Assembly (NCBI GenBank): GCA_018266095.1
Contig: JAFEBC010000146.1
Span: 1 to 27,378, forward strand
Direction: 5' to 3'
Origin: Deltaproteobacteria bacterium
GTDB taxonomy: Bacteria; Myxococcota; Myxococcia; Myxococcales; 40CM-4-68-19
DNA length: 27,378 bases
Made by a program: the position numbers and the translations under genes. Shown here one piece after another: positions 9,372 to 18,954 of the stretch. The notes beneath the pieces were generated by a model, which saw only the letters and a program-made list of their open reading frames with translations, had not been told where the DNA came from and searched no databases. How positions within the stretch are numbered: position 1 is the first letter of the stretch; each line of letters opens with the position of its first letter.

Positions 9372-10349
9372 CTACTCCTCCAGCACGAACTTGCGCGGAT
9401 TGTCGGCCACGCCGTTGACGCGCACCTCGTAGTGCAGGTGCGGCCCCGTGCTGCGGCCCGAGTTGCCCACTGCCGCCACGAACTGCCCGCGCTTGACCTT
9501 CTCGCCCGTCTTCACGTCGATGCGCGAGAGGTGGCCGTAGCGCGTCTTGATGCCGTACCCGTGGTCGAGGACCAGCACGTTGCCGTAGCCGCCCTCCGTG
9601 CCCACGAACACCACCGTCGCGTCGGCCGGCGCCTTCACCGGCGTGCCCACCTGCGCGCCGATGTCCATGCCCTCGTGCATCACCTTGTCGCCCGTGTACG
9701 GGTCGTAGCGGTGCGCGAAATCACTGGTGATGAACCCGCGCGTCGGCCAGATGGACGGCACCGCGGACAGGAGCGCCTGCTGGTCCTCGAAGTAGGACTT
9801 GAGCATCCGCGCCTCCTGCTCTTGCGCCTTCACCTTCTTGTCCATGTCGTCGAGCTTGGGGAGCAGGTCGCCGTCGCTCTCCATGTGCGCGGGCTCCTCG
9901 TTCGTGACGCCCGCGGTGGTGTTCGCCATCGTGGCGCCGCCCATGCCCTGCGGCGGCGACACGCCCGGCGGCTCGCGCCCGACCAGCTCGCCCGACCCCT
10001 GCAGCGGCCCGATGCCCAGGCGCCGCTCCGGATCGTTCAACTGCGTGATGAAGCGAAGGTTTCCGTGCAGCCGCTTGACGCGGTCCATCTCGGCGTTGAT
10101 GTGGGCGAACTTCTGCTCGGCCTCACGCCACCGGTTCTGCAGCTCCAGGTTCTCGGCGCGCAGGAGCTGGTTCTCGGCCACGCGGCCCACCACCGAGAAG
10201 TAGTTGGCGAGCATGGCCACGAACGCGCACACCACGATGCCGGCCGCGATCGCCGCCCGCACCAGCACGCGGTGCTCCACGCGGATCTTCTTCACCTTGG
10301 CGTCGCGATCCGGCACCAACAGGATCGTGTACGAGCGGTCCAAGGGCAT
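9372..10349 (-). CDS. Membrane-anchored M23 family metallopeptidase (LytM-type)
   Basis: 325 aa from ATG 10349. GAGGAG abuts this ATG, so the in-frame TTG at 10343 (six bases after it) could be the true start. A basic cytoplasmic N-terminus (KVKKIRVEHR) precedes one transmembrane helix (about 32-52). A coiled coil (about 55-95) and a Pro/Gly-rich linker come next. The C-terminal M23 domain has zinc ligands in HEGMD (His225, Asp229) and GPHLHYEV (His304, His306), all four intact. M23 enzymes cut peptidoglycan crosslinks; coiled-coil-bearing members act in the periplasm in cell division, shape or elongation. It is followed at 13 bp by the hybrid histidine kinase, and has its own likely promoter at 10406-10433. 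Confidence 0.94.
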   Translation of the reverse strand: MPLDRSYTILLVPDRDAKVKKIRVEHRVLVRAAIAAGIVVCAFVAMLANYFSVVGRVAENQLLRAENLELQNRWREAEQKFAHINAEMDRVKRLHGNLRFITQLNDPERRLGIGPLQGSGELVGREPPGVSPPQGMGGATMANTTAGVTNEEPAHMESDGDLLPKLDDMDKKVKAQEQEARMLKSYFEDQQALLSAVPSIWPTRGFITSDFAHRYDPYTGDKVMHEGMDIGAQVGTPVKAPADATVVFVGTEGGYGNVLVLDHGYGIKTRYGHLSRIDVKTGEKVKRGQFVAAVGNSGRSTGPHLHYEVRVNGVADNPRKFVLEE

Positions 10350-10405
10350 CTCCTCGCGCAGGCCGGCGGCACCGTTGCCGTCGGGGTCGAACCGAACAGC
10401 GAGGG

Positions 10406-10433
10406 ATTAAGGGGATCGTGGCCGACTCGTCAA
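10406..10433 (-). promoter_or_regulatory. Sigma-70-like promoter of the M23 peptidase gene
   Basis: On the minus strand, TTGACG (10433-10428) is separated by 16 bp from CTTAAT (10411-10406). The -35 matches 5 of 6 consensus bases and the -10 matches 4 of 6. A start near 10399 would give a leader of about 50 nt. The AT-containing -10 stands out in an otherwise GC-rich 165-bp gap. Confidence 0.45.
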
Positions 10434-10514
10434 GGCCCCTTGCGCTGCGTCCGCCCACAGCCGGCGCGCAGGTGCCCCGATGTGACCTTGGAATTGTGAA
10501 CCGGCCCGCGTCCC

Positions 10515-11276
<762 letters not shown>

Positions 11277-11355
11277 GGTGTGTTGGCTCCCGAGGCTGCG
11301 GCGGAAACCGTAGCATGAGCGCGCCGCAGTCGAGCGCGAATCGAGGTCCCAACGC

Positions 11356-11946
11356 CTACGGTGCAGGCCCCCACAGCGCGGAGAGGTCGATCTCGAGAGT
11401 CTCGAAGGGCACACCGCGGACCTTTTCTTGGTCTGCGTGAGTCGCGGCGATTGTCCAGAGCTTGTCGCGCCGTTCCAGGACTTCGAGCGTCCTGGCCTTC
11501 GGGTCCACGAGCCACACGTGGTCCACACCTGCGTCTGAGTAGATGGCGAGCTTCTGCACTCGGTCGAAGCGCTGCGTAGACGGCGAGAGGATCTCGCAGA
11601 TCCAGTTCGGAACCATCGTGAAGTAGGTGAGATCACCGACATCCGACAGGCGCGACGACCGCCAGCCGGCGAGATCCGGCACCAGGACGCGCCTCTTCTC
11701 CCCAAAGTGGACTTCTGGCTCCATCAGGATGACCCAGCCGCTCGGGCCGGCCTTGGCCAACGAGAAACTTGGCCAGAGCTGGCCCAGGAGTGCGGAGGCA
11801 GCGACACTGTGCCGCCCTGCGGGCCGCGGGCTCACGATCAGCTCGCCATCGAGCAGCTCGGCGACCTTGCCCTCGGGCGCCGCGAGCAGGTCGGCGTACG
11901 TGGCCTTCTTTGCGGCAGCTCCGCTCATCACCGGCATCTTATCCAT
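11356..11946 (-). CDS. Uma2 family (DUF820) putative restriction-endonuclease-like protein
   Basis: 196 aa from ATG 11946; the in-frame ATG at 11937 has better spacing to the AGGGGGG just upstream and may be the start. The protein shows the Uma2/DUF820 PD-(D/E)XK-like layout: TYADLLAAPEGKVAELLDGELIVSP at the N-terminus, VLVPDLAGW, WICEILSPST and the AIYSDAGVDHVWLVDP signature. The acidic residues expected for the active site are present (Glu in AELLDGE, Asp in VPDLAG, Glu in CEILSPS). Uma2 proteins are numerous in cyanobacteria and myxobacteria and their biological role is poorly known. It sits 24 bp downstream of recN, so co-transcription is likely, but no functional link is evident. Confidence 0.9.
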   Translation of the reverse strand: MDKMPVMSGAAAKKATYADLLAAPEGKVAELLDGELIVSPRPAGRHSVAASALLGQLWPSFSLAKAGPSGWVILMEPEVHFGEKRRVLVPDLAGWRSSRLSDVGDLTYFTMVPNWICEILSPSTQRFDRVQKLAIYSDAGVDHVWLVDPKARTLEVLERRDKLWTIAATHADQEKVRGVPFETLEIDLSALWGPAP

Positions 11947-11970
11947 CCCCCCTGGCCTTCGATAGCCGTC

Positions 11971-13698
11971 CTAGCCGGCCCGCTTGCGCGACTTGATCTC
12001 GCGCGTCTCGTTGGCCTTCGCGAGGAGCTCGTGCGCGTGCTCCAGCGCCGCGTCGGTGACGTGACCTGAGAGCAGTCGCGCCAGCTCGTGCACCCGCGCA
12101 TCTCCCTCGACCGGCGACACGCGGCTCTGCGTGCGCCCGCGCGCGACCTCCTTCTCGACCACGAGGTGCCGCACGGCGAAGGCGGCGATCTGCGGCAGGT
12201 GCGTGATGCAGAGCACCTGGCGGCGCTTGGCCACCGAGGTCAGCGCGCGCCCCACTGCGTCGGCGGTGGCCCCTCCGATGCCTGCGTCCACCTCGTCGAA
12301 CAGATAGCCGTCGACGGGATCGCCCTCGGCCAGCACCTTCTTCACGGCCAGGAGCACGCGCGAGAGCTCGCCGCCCGAGGCGATGCGCACCAGCGGCCGC
12401 AGTTCCTCGCCGGGGTTGGGCGAGAGCAAGAGCTCGGCCGTCTCCAGCCCGCGCGCGCCGAGGACGCTGCCGTCGGGCCCGGGGATCCCGCCCTCGGTCA
12501 CAGGCGAGAAGCGGATCGACAGCTCGCTCTTGGCCATGCCCAGCGCCGACAGCTCGGACGCGACGGCCTTGGCGAAACCGGCCGCCGCAGACGCGCGCTT
12601 CTCCGAGAGCACGCGCCCCAGCTTCAAGGCCTCCAGCGCCCGCTTCTGCACCTCGGCGCCGCGGCGCGCCAGCTCCTCGCCGTGGTTGCCCAGCGCGTCC
12701 AGCTCGGCCTGCATCGAGGTGCGCTTCTCCAGCGCGGCCGCCAGGGTGCCGCCGTGCTTGCGCGCGAGCTTGCGCAAGAGCTCCAGGCGCTCGTCCAATT
12801 CCTCGAGGCGCGCCGGATCCCCGCCCGCCCGCGCCGCATACTTCCCCAGCGCGCGCCCTGCCTCATCCAGCTCAGCCACTGCGCCGCGCACCGAGAGCGC
12901 CAGGGGCGCGAGCTGCGGATCGATCTGCGCCAGCTCGTCCAAGCGCTTGAGCGCCCGCGAGGCCCGCTCGACCGCCGCGCCCTCGCCGGACCGCAGGGAC
13001 TCCTCGGCCTCCTCCGCCCCGCCGCGCAGCTTCTCGGCCGCTGCGAGCAGCTTGCGTTCGCTGGCGAGCTTGTCGTCCTCGCCCGGCTTGGGGTCGATCT
13101 TCACCAGCTCATCGAGCTGCCAGCGCAGCCACTCGGCCCGCTCGGCGCGCGCGCTCTCGGAGGAGTCCAGGGCCGCCCGCGCCTTCTCGGCCTCGGCCAG
13201 CTTCATGAACGCGGCCTCGTAGGCCTGCCGCTGGGCGCCGAGCTGCGCGTACACATCGAGCAGCTCCAGGTGGCTGTGCGGATCGAGCAGGCCCACGTGC
13301 TCGTGCTGGCCCGAGATGTCGATGATGCCCTTGGTGGCCTGCTGCACCTGCGAGGCCGTGGCCAGGGCGCCGTTCACGAACGCGCGGCTGCGGCCCTCGC
13401 GCTGCACCGTGCGCCGCACGAGCAGCTCCTCGCCGCCCGCGGGCAGGCCCAGGGCCACGAGCCGCGCGTCCAGCGCCTCCGGGTCGCGCGGGCGGAAGAG
13501 CGCCTCCACCTCGGCCTCCTCGGCGCCGGTGCGCACGCTGTCGGCCTGCGCGCGCCCGCCGAGCACGAGATGCAGCGCATCGACCAGGATGCTCTTGCCG
13601 GCCCCCGTCTCGCCCGTGAGCGCGTTGAAGCCGGGCTCGAAGCGGACCTCGAGCGAATCGATGATGGCGAAGTTCTTGACGCGAAGGAGATCGAGCAT
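11971..13698 (-). CDS. recN: DNA repair protein RecN
   Basis: 575 aa from ATG 13698; the GTG at 13728 would add ten residues lacking family similarity. RecN is an SMC-like ATPase acting in double-strand-break repair. The N-terminus MLDLLRVKNFAIIDSLEVRF and Walker A GETGAGKS (about residue 30) are typical. The middle is coiled coil rich in Ala/Glu/Arg. The C-terminal half has the signature IASGGELSRVLLAVKKVL and Walker B YLFDEVDAGIGGATADAVG, then QVLCITHLPQIAAFA. Length is normal. It is downstream of the sigma factor gene (93-bp gap) and upstream of the Uma2 gene. Confidence 0.97.
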   Translation of the reverse strand: MLDLLRVKNFAIIDSLEVRFEPGFNALTGETGAGKSILVDALHLVLGGRAQADSVRTGAEEAEVEALFRPRDPEALDARLVALGLPAGGEELLVRRTVQREGRSRAFVNGALATASQVQQATKGIIDISGQHEHVGLLDPHSHLELLDVYAQLGAQRQAYEAAFMKLAEAEKARAALDSSESARAERAEWLRWQLDELVKIDPKPGEDDKLASERKLLAAAEKLRGGAEEAEESLRSGEGAAVERASRALKRLDELAQIDPQLAPLALSVRGAVAELDEAGRALGKYAARAGGDPARLEELDERLELLRKLARKHGGTLAAALEKRTSMQAELDALGNHGEELARRGAEVQKRALEALKLGRVLSEKRASAAAGFAKAVASELSALGMAKSELSIRFSPVTEGGIPGPDGSVLGARGLETAELLLSPNPGEELRPLVRIASGGELSRVLLAVKKVLAEGDPVDGYLFDEVDAGIGGATADAVGRALTSVAKRRQVLCITHLPQIAAFAVRHLVVEKEVARGRTQSRVSPVEGDARVHELARLLSGHVTDAALEHAHELLAKANETREIKSRKRAG

Positions 13699-13791
13699 GC
13701 GGCGCACGCTAGCAGAGGGGTCTGACACTGACCAGAGGTTCAGTCCATCATGCGCGAGTCGCGGCCTGATTCCAATGGGTTGTGAAGATAC

Positions 13792-14598
13792 CTACTGACC
13801 CATCGTCGTCTTCAGCTCGATCATCAGGTCCCCGCGCACGAGGCCCAACAAGCTGTCCACGGTCGCGTCCGAAGCGCCCAGCTTCTGCATCAACAGGGCG
13901 CGCGTCTCCTCGAGCAAGGACCTGCGCGCATCCGCGAGCCAGCGGGCCAGCGTCGCGCGGTGCACCTGGTTCATCTTGGCGAGCTGATCGAGCGAGAGGC
14001 CCTGCAGGTGGTGCAGCTTGAGCAGCGAGCGCTGCTGCGAGGTCAGCCTGGCGAGCGCGCCAGAGAGCGCGGCCTGGCACTCGGTGCGGTAGCGCTCGCG
14101 GAGCATCTTGAGCTCGGGATCCGCGCCCGACACCCACTCGCCCACGGGCTCGCTCGCGTCGCCGTCGCTCTCGACCACGGCGCCGCGCGCGCGCAAGAGG
14201 TGCAAGGCGGTGCGCACGCTCGCGGCCCGCAGCCAGCCGCCCAGCGGGCCGCGTCCCGAGAAGCCGCCCAGCTTGGGCTCGCCGTCGGTGGCGGCCACCA
14301 GGAGCTTCTCTCGCAGCGTCTGGCGCACCTCGTCGGCGAAGGAGGCGCTCGAATCCAGGCGCGAGATCCAGGCGCCCACGTCGCGCAGGAGCTTGTCGAA
14401 GGCGGCGATGGCCTCGGGATCGCCGTCGAGGCAGGCGGCGCACAGATAGAGCTCGGCGGCCCGCGCAGGCTCCAGGCCCTCGCCCAGACGCGCCGAGAGA
14501 TGGGCCCGCGCGCGCTCGGGATCGACCGCCAGCTCCGGCCAGGCCTGCTCGCCCGCGGCCATCGCTGCGTCGAGCTGTTCTGTGCGCGTGCGACCCAT
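13792..14598 (-). CDS. RNA polymerase sigma-70 family factor, Myxococcales-type
   Basis: 268 aa from ATG 14598, with a strong GGAGG four bases upstream. The C-terminal part has a sigma region 4-like helix-turn-helix (ALARLTSQQRSLLKLHHLQGLSLDQLAKMN, then HRATLARWLADARRSLL). The middle (DVGAWISRLDSSASFADEVRQ, KLGGFSGRGPLGGWLRAAS) resembles the Myxococcales-restricted sigma-70 subfamily described as gmx family 1. It would direct polymerase to a dedicated promoter set. It is divergent, 78 bp, from a kinase whose N-terminus looks like a zinc-finger anti-sigma domain, which is the most likely regulator. Region 2 is poorly conserved by eye, so subfamily assignment rests on overall resemblance. Confidence 0.88.
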   Translation of the reverse strand: MGRTRTEQLDAAMAAGEQAWPELAVDPERARAHLSARLGEGLEPARAAELYLCAACLDGDPEAIAAFDKLLRDVGAWISRLDSSASFADEVRQTLREKLLVAATDGEPKLGGFSGRGPLGGWLRAASVRTALHLLRARGAVVESDGDASEPVGEWVSGADPELKMLRERYRTECQAALSGALARLTSQQRSLLKLHHLQGLSLDQLAKMNQVHRATLARWLADARRSLLEETRALLMQKLGASDATVDSLLGLVRGDLMIELKTTMGQ

Positions 14599-14676
14599 GT
14601 CACCTCCGGCTTCCGTCGTACTGTGGCACAATCGCGCGTCGTTTTCGCCGAGAAGACGCCAAGGAGCCCTGCGCAC

Positions 14677-17481
14677 GTGAGCGACTGCCTCTCGGAAGTC
14701 GAGCTCGTCGACCTCGCCGAGGGGCGGCTCGCGCCAGACCAGCGGGCGGCGGCCTTCGAGCACCTCGACACGTGCACCTCGTGCCAGATGGCGTTGGCTG
14801 CAGCCGCGCGGAGCACGCCGGGGCAGACGCAGACGACGGAGGTGCGCATGGGCGAGCCGGCCCTGGCGCCGCAGCCGCTGGGCAAGACCGCCGCGCCGGT
14901 GTCGGGCGACAAGCTGGGCCGCTATCTGCTCCTGGACGTGCTGGGCTCGGGAGGCATGGGCGTCGTGTTCCGCGCCTACGATCCGTCGCTCGATCGCAAG
15001 GTGGCCATCAAGCTCCTGCGCACGGCGGGCTGGGACGCGGCGGCGATGTCGGCGCTCAAGTCGCGGCTGCAGCGCGAGGCGCAGGCGATGGCGCGCCTCA
15101 CGCACCCGAACGTGCTCCCGGTGCACGACATCGGGCAGGAGGGCGACCAGGTCTATGTGGCGATCGAGCTCGTGGACGGGACCACGCTGCGCGGCTGGCT
15201 GAGGGAGCGGCCGCGCACCTGGCGCGAGGTGCTGCGGGCCTTCTGCGAGGCGGGGCGCGGGCTGGCGGCGGCGCATCAGGCGGGGCTCGTGCACCGGGAC
15301 TTCAAGCCCGACAACGTGCTCGTGGGCAAGGACGGGCGCGTGCGCGTGACCGACTTCGGCCTGGTGCGCCTGGACCTGGCGGAGGCGCAGCCGCTCGGGG
15401 AGGGCGAGGAGATCACGGGCAGGTCGCGGCCTGCCGAGGCGGTGCCGCAGGCGAGCGCGCTGGCCTCGCCCGTGACGCGCGCGGGGGCGGTGCTGGGCAC
15501 ACCGTTCTACATGGCGCCCGAGCAGTTCCGCGGAGAGCCGGCGGGCGCGGCGGCGGACCAGTTCGCGTTCTGCGTGTCGCTCTGGGAGGCGCTCACGGGG
15601 GAGCCGCCGTTCGCGGGGCGGGACGTGAAGGAGCGCCTCGCGCGCATCGAGAAGGCGGAGGTTCGCGAGTCGTCGCGCAAGCAGATGCCGCTCTGGCTGC
15701 GGCGCGGGATCATCAAGGGCCTCTCGGACAAGCCGTCCGCGCGGTACGCGTCGATGGACGCGCTGCTCGAGCGCATCGATCGCGACCCATGGCACCGCGT
15801 GCGTCCGTGGGTCTATGGCGGTGCCGCGGCGGTGGCGCTGCTCGCGGGCGCGGCCTGGCTGGCGACGGCTCCGCAGCGGGCGGCGGCCTCGTGTCAGGGC
15901 GCGCGTGACGGGCTCGCAGACGTGTGGGGCCCGGCGCAGCGGCAGGCCATCGCCGATCACTTCCGTTCCCTCGGCAAGCCCTGGGCGGACGCGGTCGGCG
16001 CGCGCACGCTGGCCATCCTCGATCGCTACGCCGACACGTGGATCGCGATGCAGACCGACGCCTGCGAGGCCTCGCGCGTCCGGCACGAGCAGACGCTGGA
16101 GATGTACGAGCGGCGCACCTCGTGCTTGAACCAGCGGCGGGTCGAGCTCGCGACCCTGGCCAGGATGCTGCCGGAGTTCGACGCGACGCAGGCCGAGCTC
16201 GCGACCTCGGTGGCCGCGCAGCTCTCGCCCATCGACGAGTGCGCCGACGCGCGCCTCTTGCGTGCAGTCGAGGCGCCCAAGAGCCCGCAGCAGAAGGCGC
16301 TCGCGGACGAGGTGTACGGAGAGATCGCGCAGGGACGCGCGCTGGCCCTGGCCAATCGCGAGCACGATTCCCTGGCGGCGGCGCAGCGATCAGTCGACCA
16401 CGCCAAGGCCCTCGGCGACGCGGGTGTGCTCGCGTCGGCGCTCTTCCGGCAGGGGTGGGCGATGCGCATGGTCGGGCATCCCCAGGACGCCCAGCCGGTG
16501 CTCCAGAACGCGGCGCAGCAAGCGCTCGCGTCGGGCCTGCTTCCCGTCGCCGCCGAGGCGTGGACGCAGCTCGCCATCATCGACTTCGACACCTCGACCT
16601 ACGAGCGCGCCGAGCAGTGGTGCCGCTACGCAGACGCCGTGCTGCAGGCGGTCGGCGACGCGTCGACCCGCGCGCGCATCGACCTGGACATCACCCGCGC
16701 GCACCTCCGCGGCGCCACCGGGCACTTCGACGAGGCGCTGGCCGCGGCACAAGGAGCGCAGCGCGCCCTGGAGCGGTCGCGCGAGCGGGACCCCATCGAC
16801 GAATCGATCGTCGAGTCGGCGTTCGCGTTCGCCTACTCGTCCGCGGGAAAGGGCGCCGACGCGCTGCCGCATTCGAAGCGGGCCCTCGAGCGCATGTCGC
16901 AGGCGCTGGGACCGGGCGCGCCGCTGCTCTCGCGTCAGATGGACGAGTACGGGAGCGCGCTCGCCGCGGCCAAGCGGTTCGAGGAGGCGCTGGAGCAGTA
17001 CCGCGCGGCGGAGAAGCTCTCGGCCCAAGCCACCAACCGCATGCTCCACGCGGTCATCGCCAGCAACGTGGCCATCACCTTGATGGAGGCCGGTCATCTG
17101 CAGGAGTCGATCGAGCCGCTCGAGGCCTCCATCGCAGAGCAGACGCTGCTGGTGGGCAAGGAGGCGATCGGCACGCTGCGCACCCGCTACGCGCTGGCCC
17201 TCGTGCGCTTCAAGCAGGGCGACTTCAAGAAAGCGCACGCCGAGCTGGCCGACATCCTCTCGTTCAAGGGCCTGGCGCAGGACGATCCGGGCGAGGTGGC
17301 GACGTTCCACGTGCTCGACGGGCAGGCCTTGTGGAAGCTCGGCGACAAGGCGCACGCGCTGCGTGAGCTGAAGGCGGGCATCGAGGTCTTGCGCGCGAAC
17401 GCGGGCGAGGACGTGGACGCGAACGATGAGGTGCGCGAGCTGGAGGAGTGGCTCCGCGCCGAGAAGGTCAAGCTCGACTGA
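14677..17481 (+). CDS. Ser/Thr protein kinase with N-terminal zinc-finger (anti-sigma-like) domain and TPR tail
   Basis: 934 aa from GTG 14677, with AAGGAG (14661-14666) ten bases upstream. Upstream open frame is antisense to the sigma gene. Residues 1-50 carry LVDLAEGRLAPDQ followed by HLDTCTSC, an HxxxCxxC motif like zinc-binding anti-sigma domains. The kinase domain spans about 83-365 with GSGGMG, VAIK, HRDFKPDN (Asp208), DFG (Asp226-Gly228) and FYMAPEQ, all intact, plus a long activation segment of about 40 residues. A membrane helix follows near 378-398 (WVYGGAAAVALLAGAAWLA). The rest (about 400-930) is helical with TPR repeats, probably extracytoplasmic. The kinase could bind the divergent sigma factor through the zinc finger and release it on activation. 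That is inferred from architecture and gene order. Confidence 0.94.
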   Translation: MSDCLSEVELVDLAEGRLAPDQRAAAFEHLDTCTSCQMALAAAARSTPGQTQTTEVRMGEPALAPQPLGKTAAPVSGDKLGRYLLLDVLGSGGMGVVFRAYDPSLDRKVAIKLLRTAGWDAAAMSALKSRLQREAQAMARLTHPNVLPVHDIGQEGDQVYVAIELVDGTTLRGWLRERPRTWREVLRAFCEAGRGLAAAHQAGLVHRDFKPDNVLVGKDGRVRVTDFGLVRLDLAEAQPLGEGEEITGRSRPAEAVPQASALASPVTRAGAVLGTPFYMAPEQFRGEPAGAAADQFAFCVSLWEALTGEPPFAGRDVKERLARIEKAEVRESSRKQMPLWLRRGIIKGLSDKPSARYASMDALLERIDRDPWHRVRPWVYGGAAAVALLAGAAWLATAPQRAAASCQGARDGLADVWGPAQRQAIADHFRSLGKPWADAVGARTLAILDRYADTWIAMQTDACEASRVRHEQTLEMYERRTSCLNQRRVELATLARMLPEFDATQAELATSVAAQLSPIDECADARLLRAVEAPKSPQQKALADEVYGEIAQGRALALANREHDSLAAAQRSVDHAKALGDAGVLASALFRQGWAMRMVGHPQDAQPVLQNAAQQALASGLLPVAAEAWTQLAIIDFDTSTYERAEQWCRYADAVLQAVGDASTRARIDLDITRAHLRGATGHFDEALAAAQGAQRALERSRERDPIDESIVESAFAFAYSSAGKGADALPHSKRALERMSQALGPGAPLLSRQMDEYGSALAAAKRFEEALEQYRAAEKLSAQATNRMLHAVIASNVAITLMEAGHLQESIEPLEASIAEQTLLVGKEAIGTLRTRYALALVRFKQGDFKKAHAELADILSFKGLAQDDPGEVATFHVLDGQALWKLGDKAHALRELKAGIEVLRANAGEDVDANDEVRELEEWLRAEKVKLD

Positions 17482-17560
17482 TTCCGGCCGATGTCGCCTG
17501 TGCGACGCCGGCGCCAAAGCGAAAGTGGCCGCGTGCCACGAAAGGAGTAGGATTTCACTC

Positions 17561-18034
17561 ATGTTCGTTCCCGGCGACCCCCGATTCGACGAGATCCTCA
17601 CCTTGGCCAACCGCGCGGCGGGCGCGGGCCTGCTCGATTCGCAGCGTCCGCGTTGGCGTGAGTTGTGCTCGGAATTGCTCGGCAGCGTGCACGCGCAAGC
17701 CACCGGCGGCAGCGAGCGGCGCAAGGCCATCCGCGGCTCAGCGCAGCTTCAAGTCCGCCTGCTCGAGCCGCAGGAGATCGAGGGCCTCGTGTCCAGCTCG
17801 GTGTCCTCTGGCGGGCTCGCGATTCCCACGTCGTCGCCGTTGCCGATGGGCACCATCATCGAGATGTCCATCCAGACGGAGACGCGGGCGATGCCCTTCT
17901 TCGTCAAGGCGACCGTGGTGTGGGTCACCGAGGACGCGATGGGCGTGATGTTCACGGACCTCGTGCAGTCCAACCGCGAGCTGCTCGAGGCCATCGCGGT
18001 GAAGGCCGTGCTGGCGCGGCTGGCGACGGAGTAG
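17561..18034 (+). CDS. PilZ domain protein
   Basis: 157 aa from ATG 17561; AAAGGAG at 17541-17547 is the nearest ribosome site, rather far at 13 bases. The C-terminal about 105 residues form a PilZ beta-barrel. The c-di-GMP-contacting RxxxR is present (RKAIR in SERRKAIRG). The second motif, normally (D/N)xSxxG, reads SVSSGG with Ser in the first position, so binding of c-di-GMP is uncertain. Later strands (AMPFFVKATVVWVTEDAMGVMFTDL) match the family well. The first 50 residues are helical and of unknown role. It lies 79 bp after the kinase gene and converges with NAD kinase. Single-domain PilZ proteins of this sort are common in myxobacteria and usually tune motility or surface traits. Confidence 0.85.
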   Translation: MFVPGDPRFDEILTLANRAAGAGLLDSQRPRWRELCSELLGSVHAQATGGSERRKAIRGSAQLQVRLLEPQEIEGLVSSSVSSGGLAIPTSSPLPMGTIIEMSIQTETRAMPFFVKATVVWVTEDAMGVMFTDLVQSNRELLEAIAVKAVLARLATE

Positions 18035-18073
18035 CGCCGCTCGCGCCCGCTGCGCTCCCTGACCGGCGCGCCG

Positions 18074-18925
18074 CTAGCGCGCCCGCGAGCCCCAGCCCAG
18101 CTTCTGGCGCAGGATCACGAACGGATCCACGGCCGGATTCGAGAGGAGCAGCGCCCGGTGCGGCGCCGTCCGCACGCGCAGCACATCGCCCTCCTCCACC
18201 GAGCAACCCACGGCGCCATCGAGCGTCACGAACATCTCGCTCGAGCTCGCCAGCCGCACCGAGATCGACTCCGTGGACGGCAGGACCAGCGGCCGCTGCG
18301 TGAGCGAGTGCGGGCAGATCGGCACCATGAGGATCGCGTCCAGCGACGGGTGCACGATGGGCCCGCCCGCCGAGAGCGACCAGGCCGTGGAGCCCGTGGG
18401 CGTGGCCAGGATGAGCCCGTCCGCCTCGTAGACCGCGGCCGGCTTGCCCGACACGCTCGTCTCCAGGCGCGCCAACTGCGCCACCGCGTTCTTGCTGATC
18501 GCGGCCTCGTTGAGCGCAAAGCCCGAATAGACCGTCCGATCGCCGCGCCGCACTTCCACCGAGAGGAGGAGCCGGCGGCTCACCGGCAGCTCGCGCTTGA
18601 TGGCCTTGCGCAAGAGCGCCATCGCCTCGGTCCGCGGCGCCTCGGTGAGATAGCCGAGCGTGCCCAGGTTCACGCCCAGGATCGGCACCTCGCGCGCCCC
18701 GCACAACCGCGCCGCGTGGATGAGCGTGCCGTCGCCGCCGAGCGAGACCAGGATGTCGCAGCGTCCAGCCATCTCGTTGCCGGGCACCTCAGGCACGCCG
18801 GGCACGCCGGCCTCCGCCTCGACCAGCGCGTCGACGCCCTCGGACGAGAGCGCGATGACCAGGTCCTTGGCCAGCTCTTGGGCCTCGGGTTTGCGCGGAT
18901 TCGGAACCAGACCGACGGTGGGCAT
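18074..18925 (-). CDS. nadK: NAD kinase
   Basis: 283 aa from ATG 18925 (MPTVGLVPNPRKPEA, a typical family start); a GTG at 18943 would add six residues. The enzyme phosphorylates NAD to NADP in the cytoplasm. Family motifs are clear: LVSLGGDGTLIHAARL with catalytic Asp, ILGVNLGTLGYLTE, FALNEAAISK, and ADGLILATPTGSTAWSLSAGGP. Length is normal. It is divergent from rarA with only 29 bp between starts, so their promoters must overlap each other or the coding ends. The gene before it, encoding PilZ, is convergent. Confidence 0.97.
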   Translation of the reverse strand: MPTVGLVPNPRKPEAQELAKDLVIALSSEGVDALVEAEAGVPGVPEVPGNEMAGRCDILVSLGGDGTLIHAARLCGAREVPILGVNLGTLGYLTEAPRTEAMALLRKAIKRELPVSRRLLLSVEVRRGDRTVYSGFALNEAAISKNAVAQLARLETSVSGKPAAVYEADGLILATPTGSTAWSLSAGGPIVHPSLDAILMVPICPHSLTQRPLVLPSTESISVRLASSSEMFVTLDGAVGCSVEEGDVLRVRTAPHRALLLSNPAVDPFVILRQKLGWGSRAR

Positions 18926-18954
18926 GGGCGAGGGAGAGTACACTGCCTGCCGCC

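Noticed and set aside
12088..13725. Long plus-strand open frame opposite recN, and similar ones such as 4178-5692 (minus) and 20205-22577 (minus)
   Set aside because: They mirror well-supported genes with strong family motifs. Their products are Arg/His/Leu/Gly-rich low-complexity chains typical of antisense frames in GC-rich DNA.
14625..14640. TGGCACAATCGCGCGT between sigma and kinase genes as a sigma-54 promoter
   Set aside because: Spacing to the nearest GC is off by one from the strict -24/-12 geometry and the -12 lacks TTGC.
13792..16365. Fusion of the sigma factor with an N-terminal extension from the opposite strand of the kinase gene
   Set aside because: The frame is open by chance through the kinase gene. 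A strong GGAGG ribosome site sits directly before ATG 14598, and similarity starts there.
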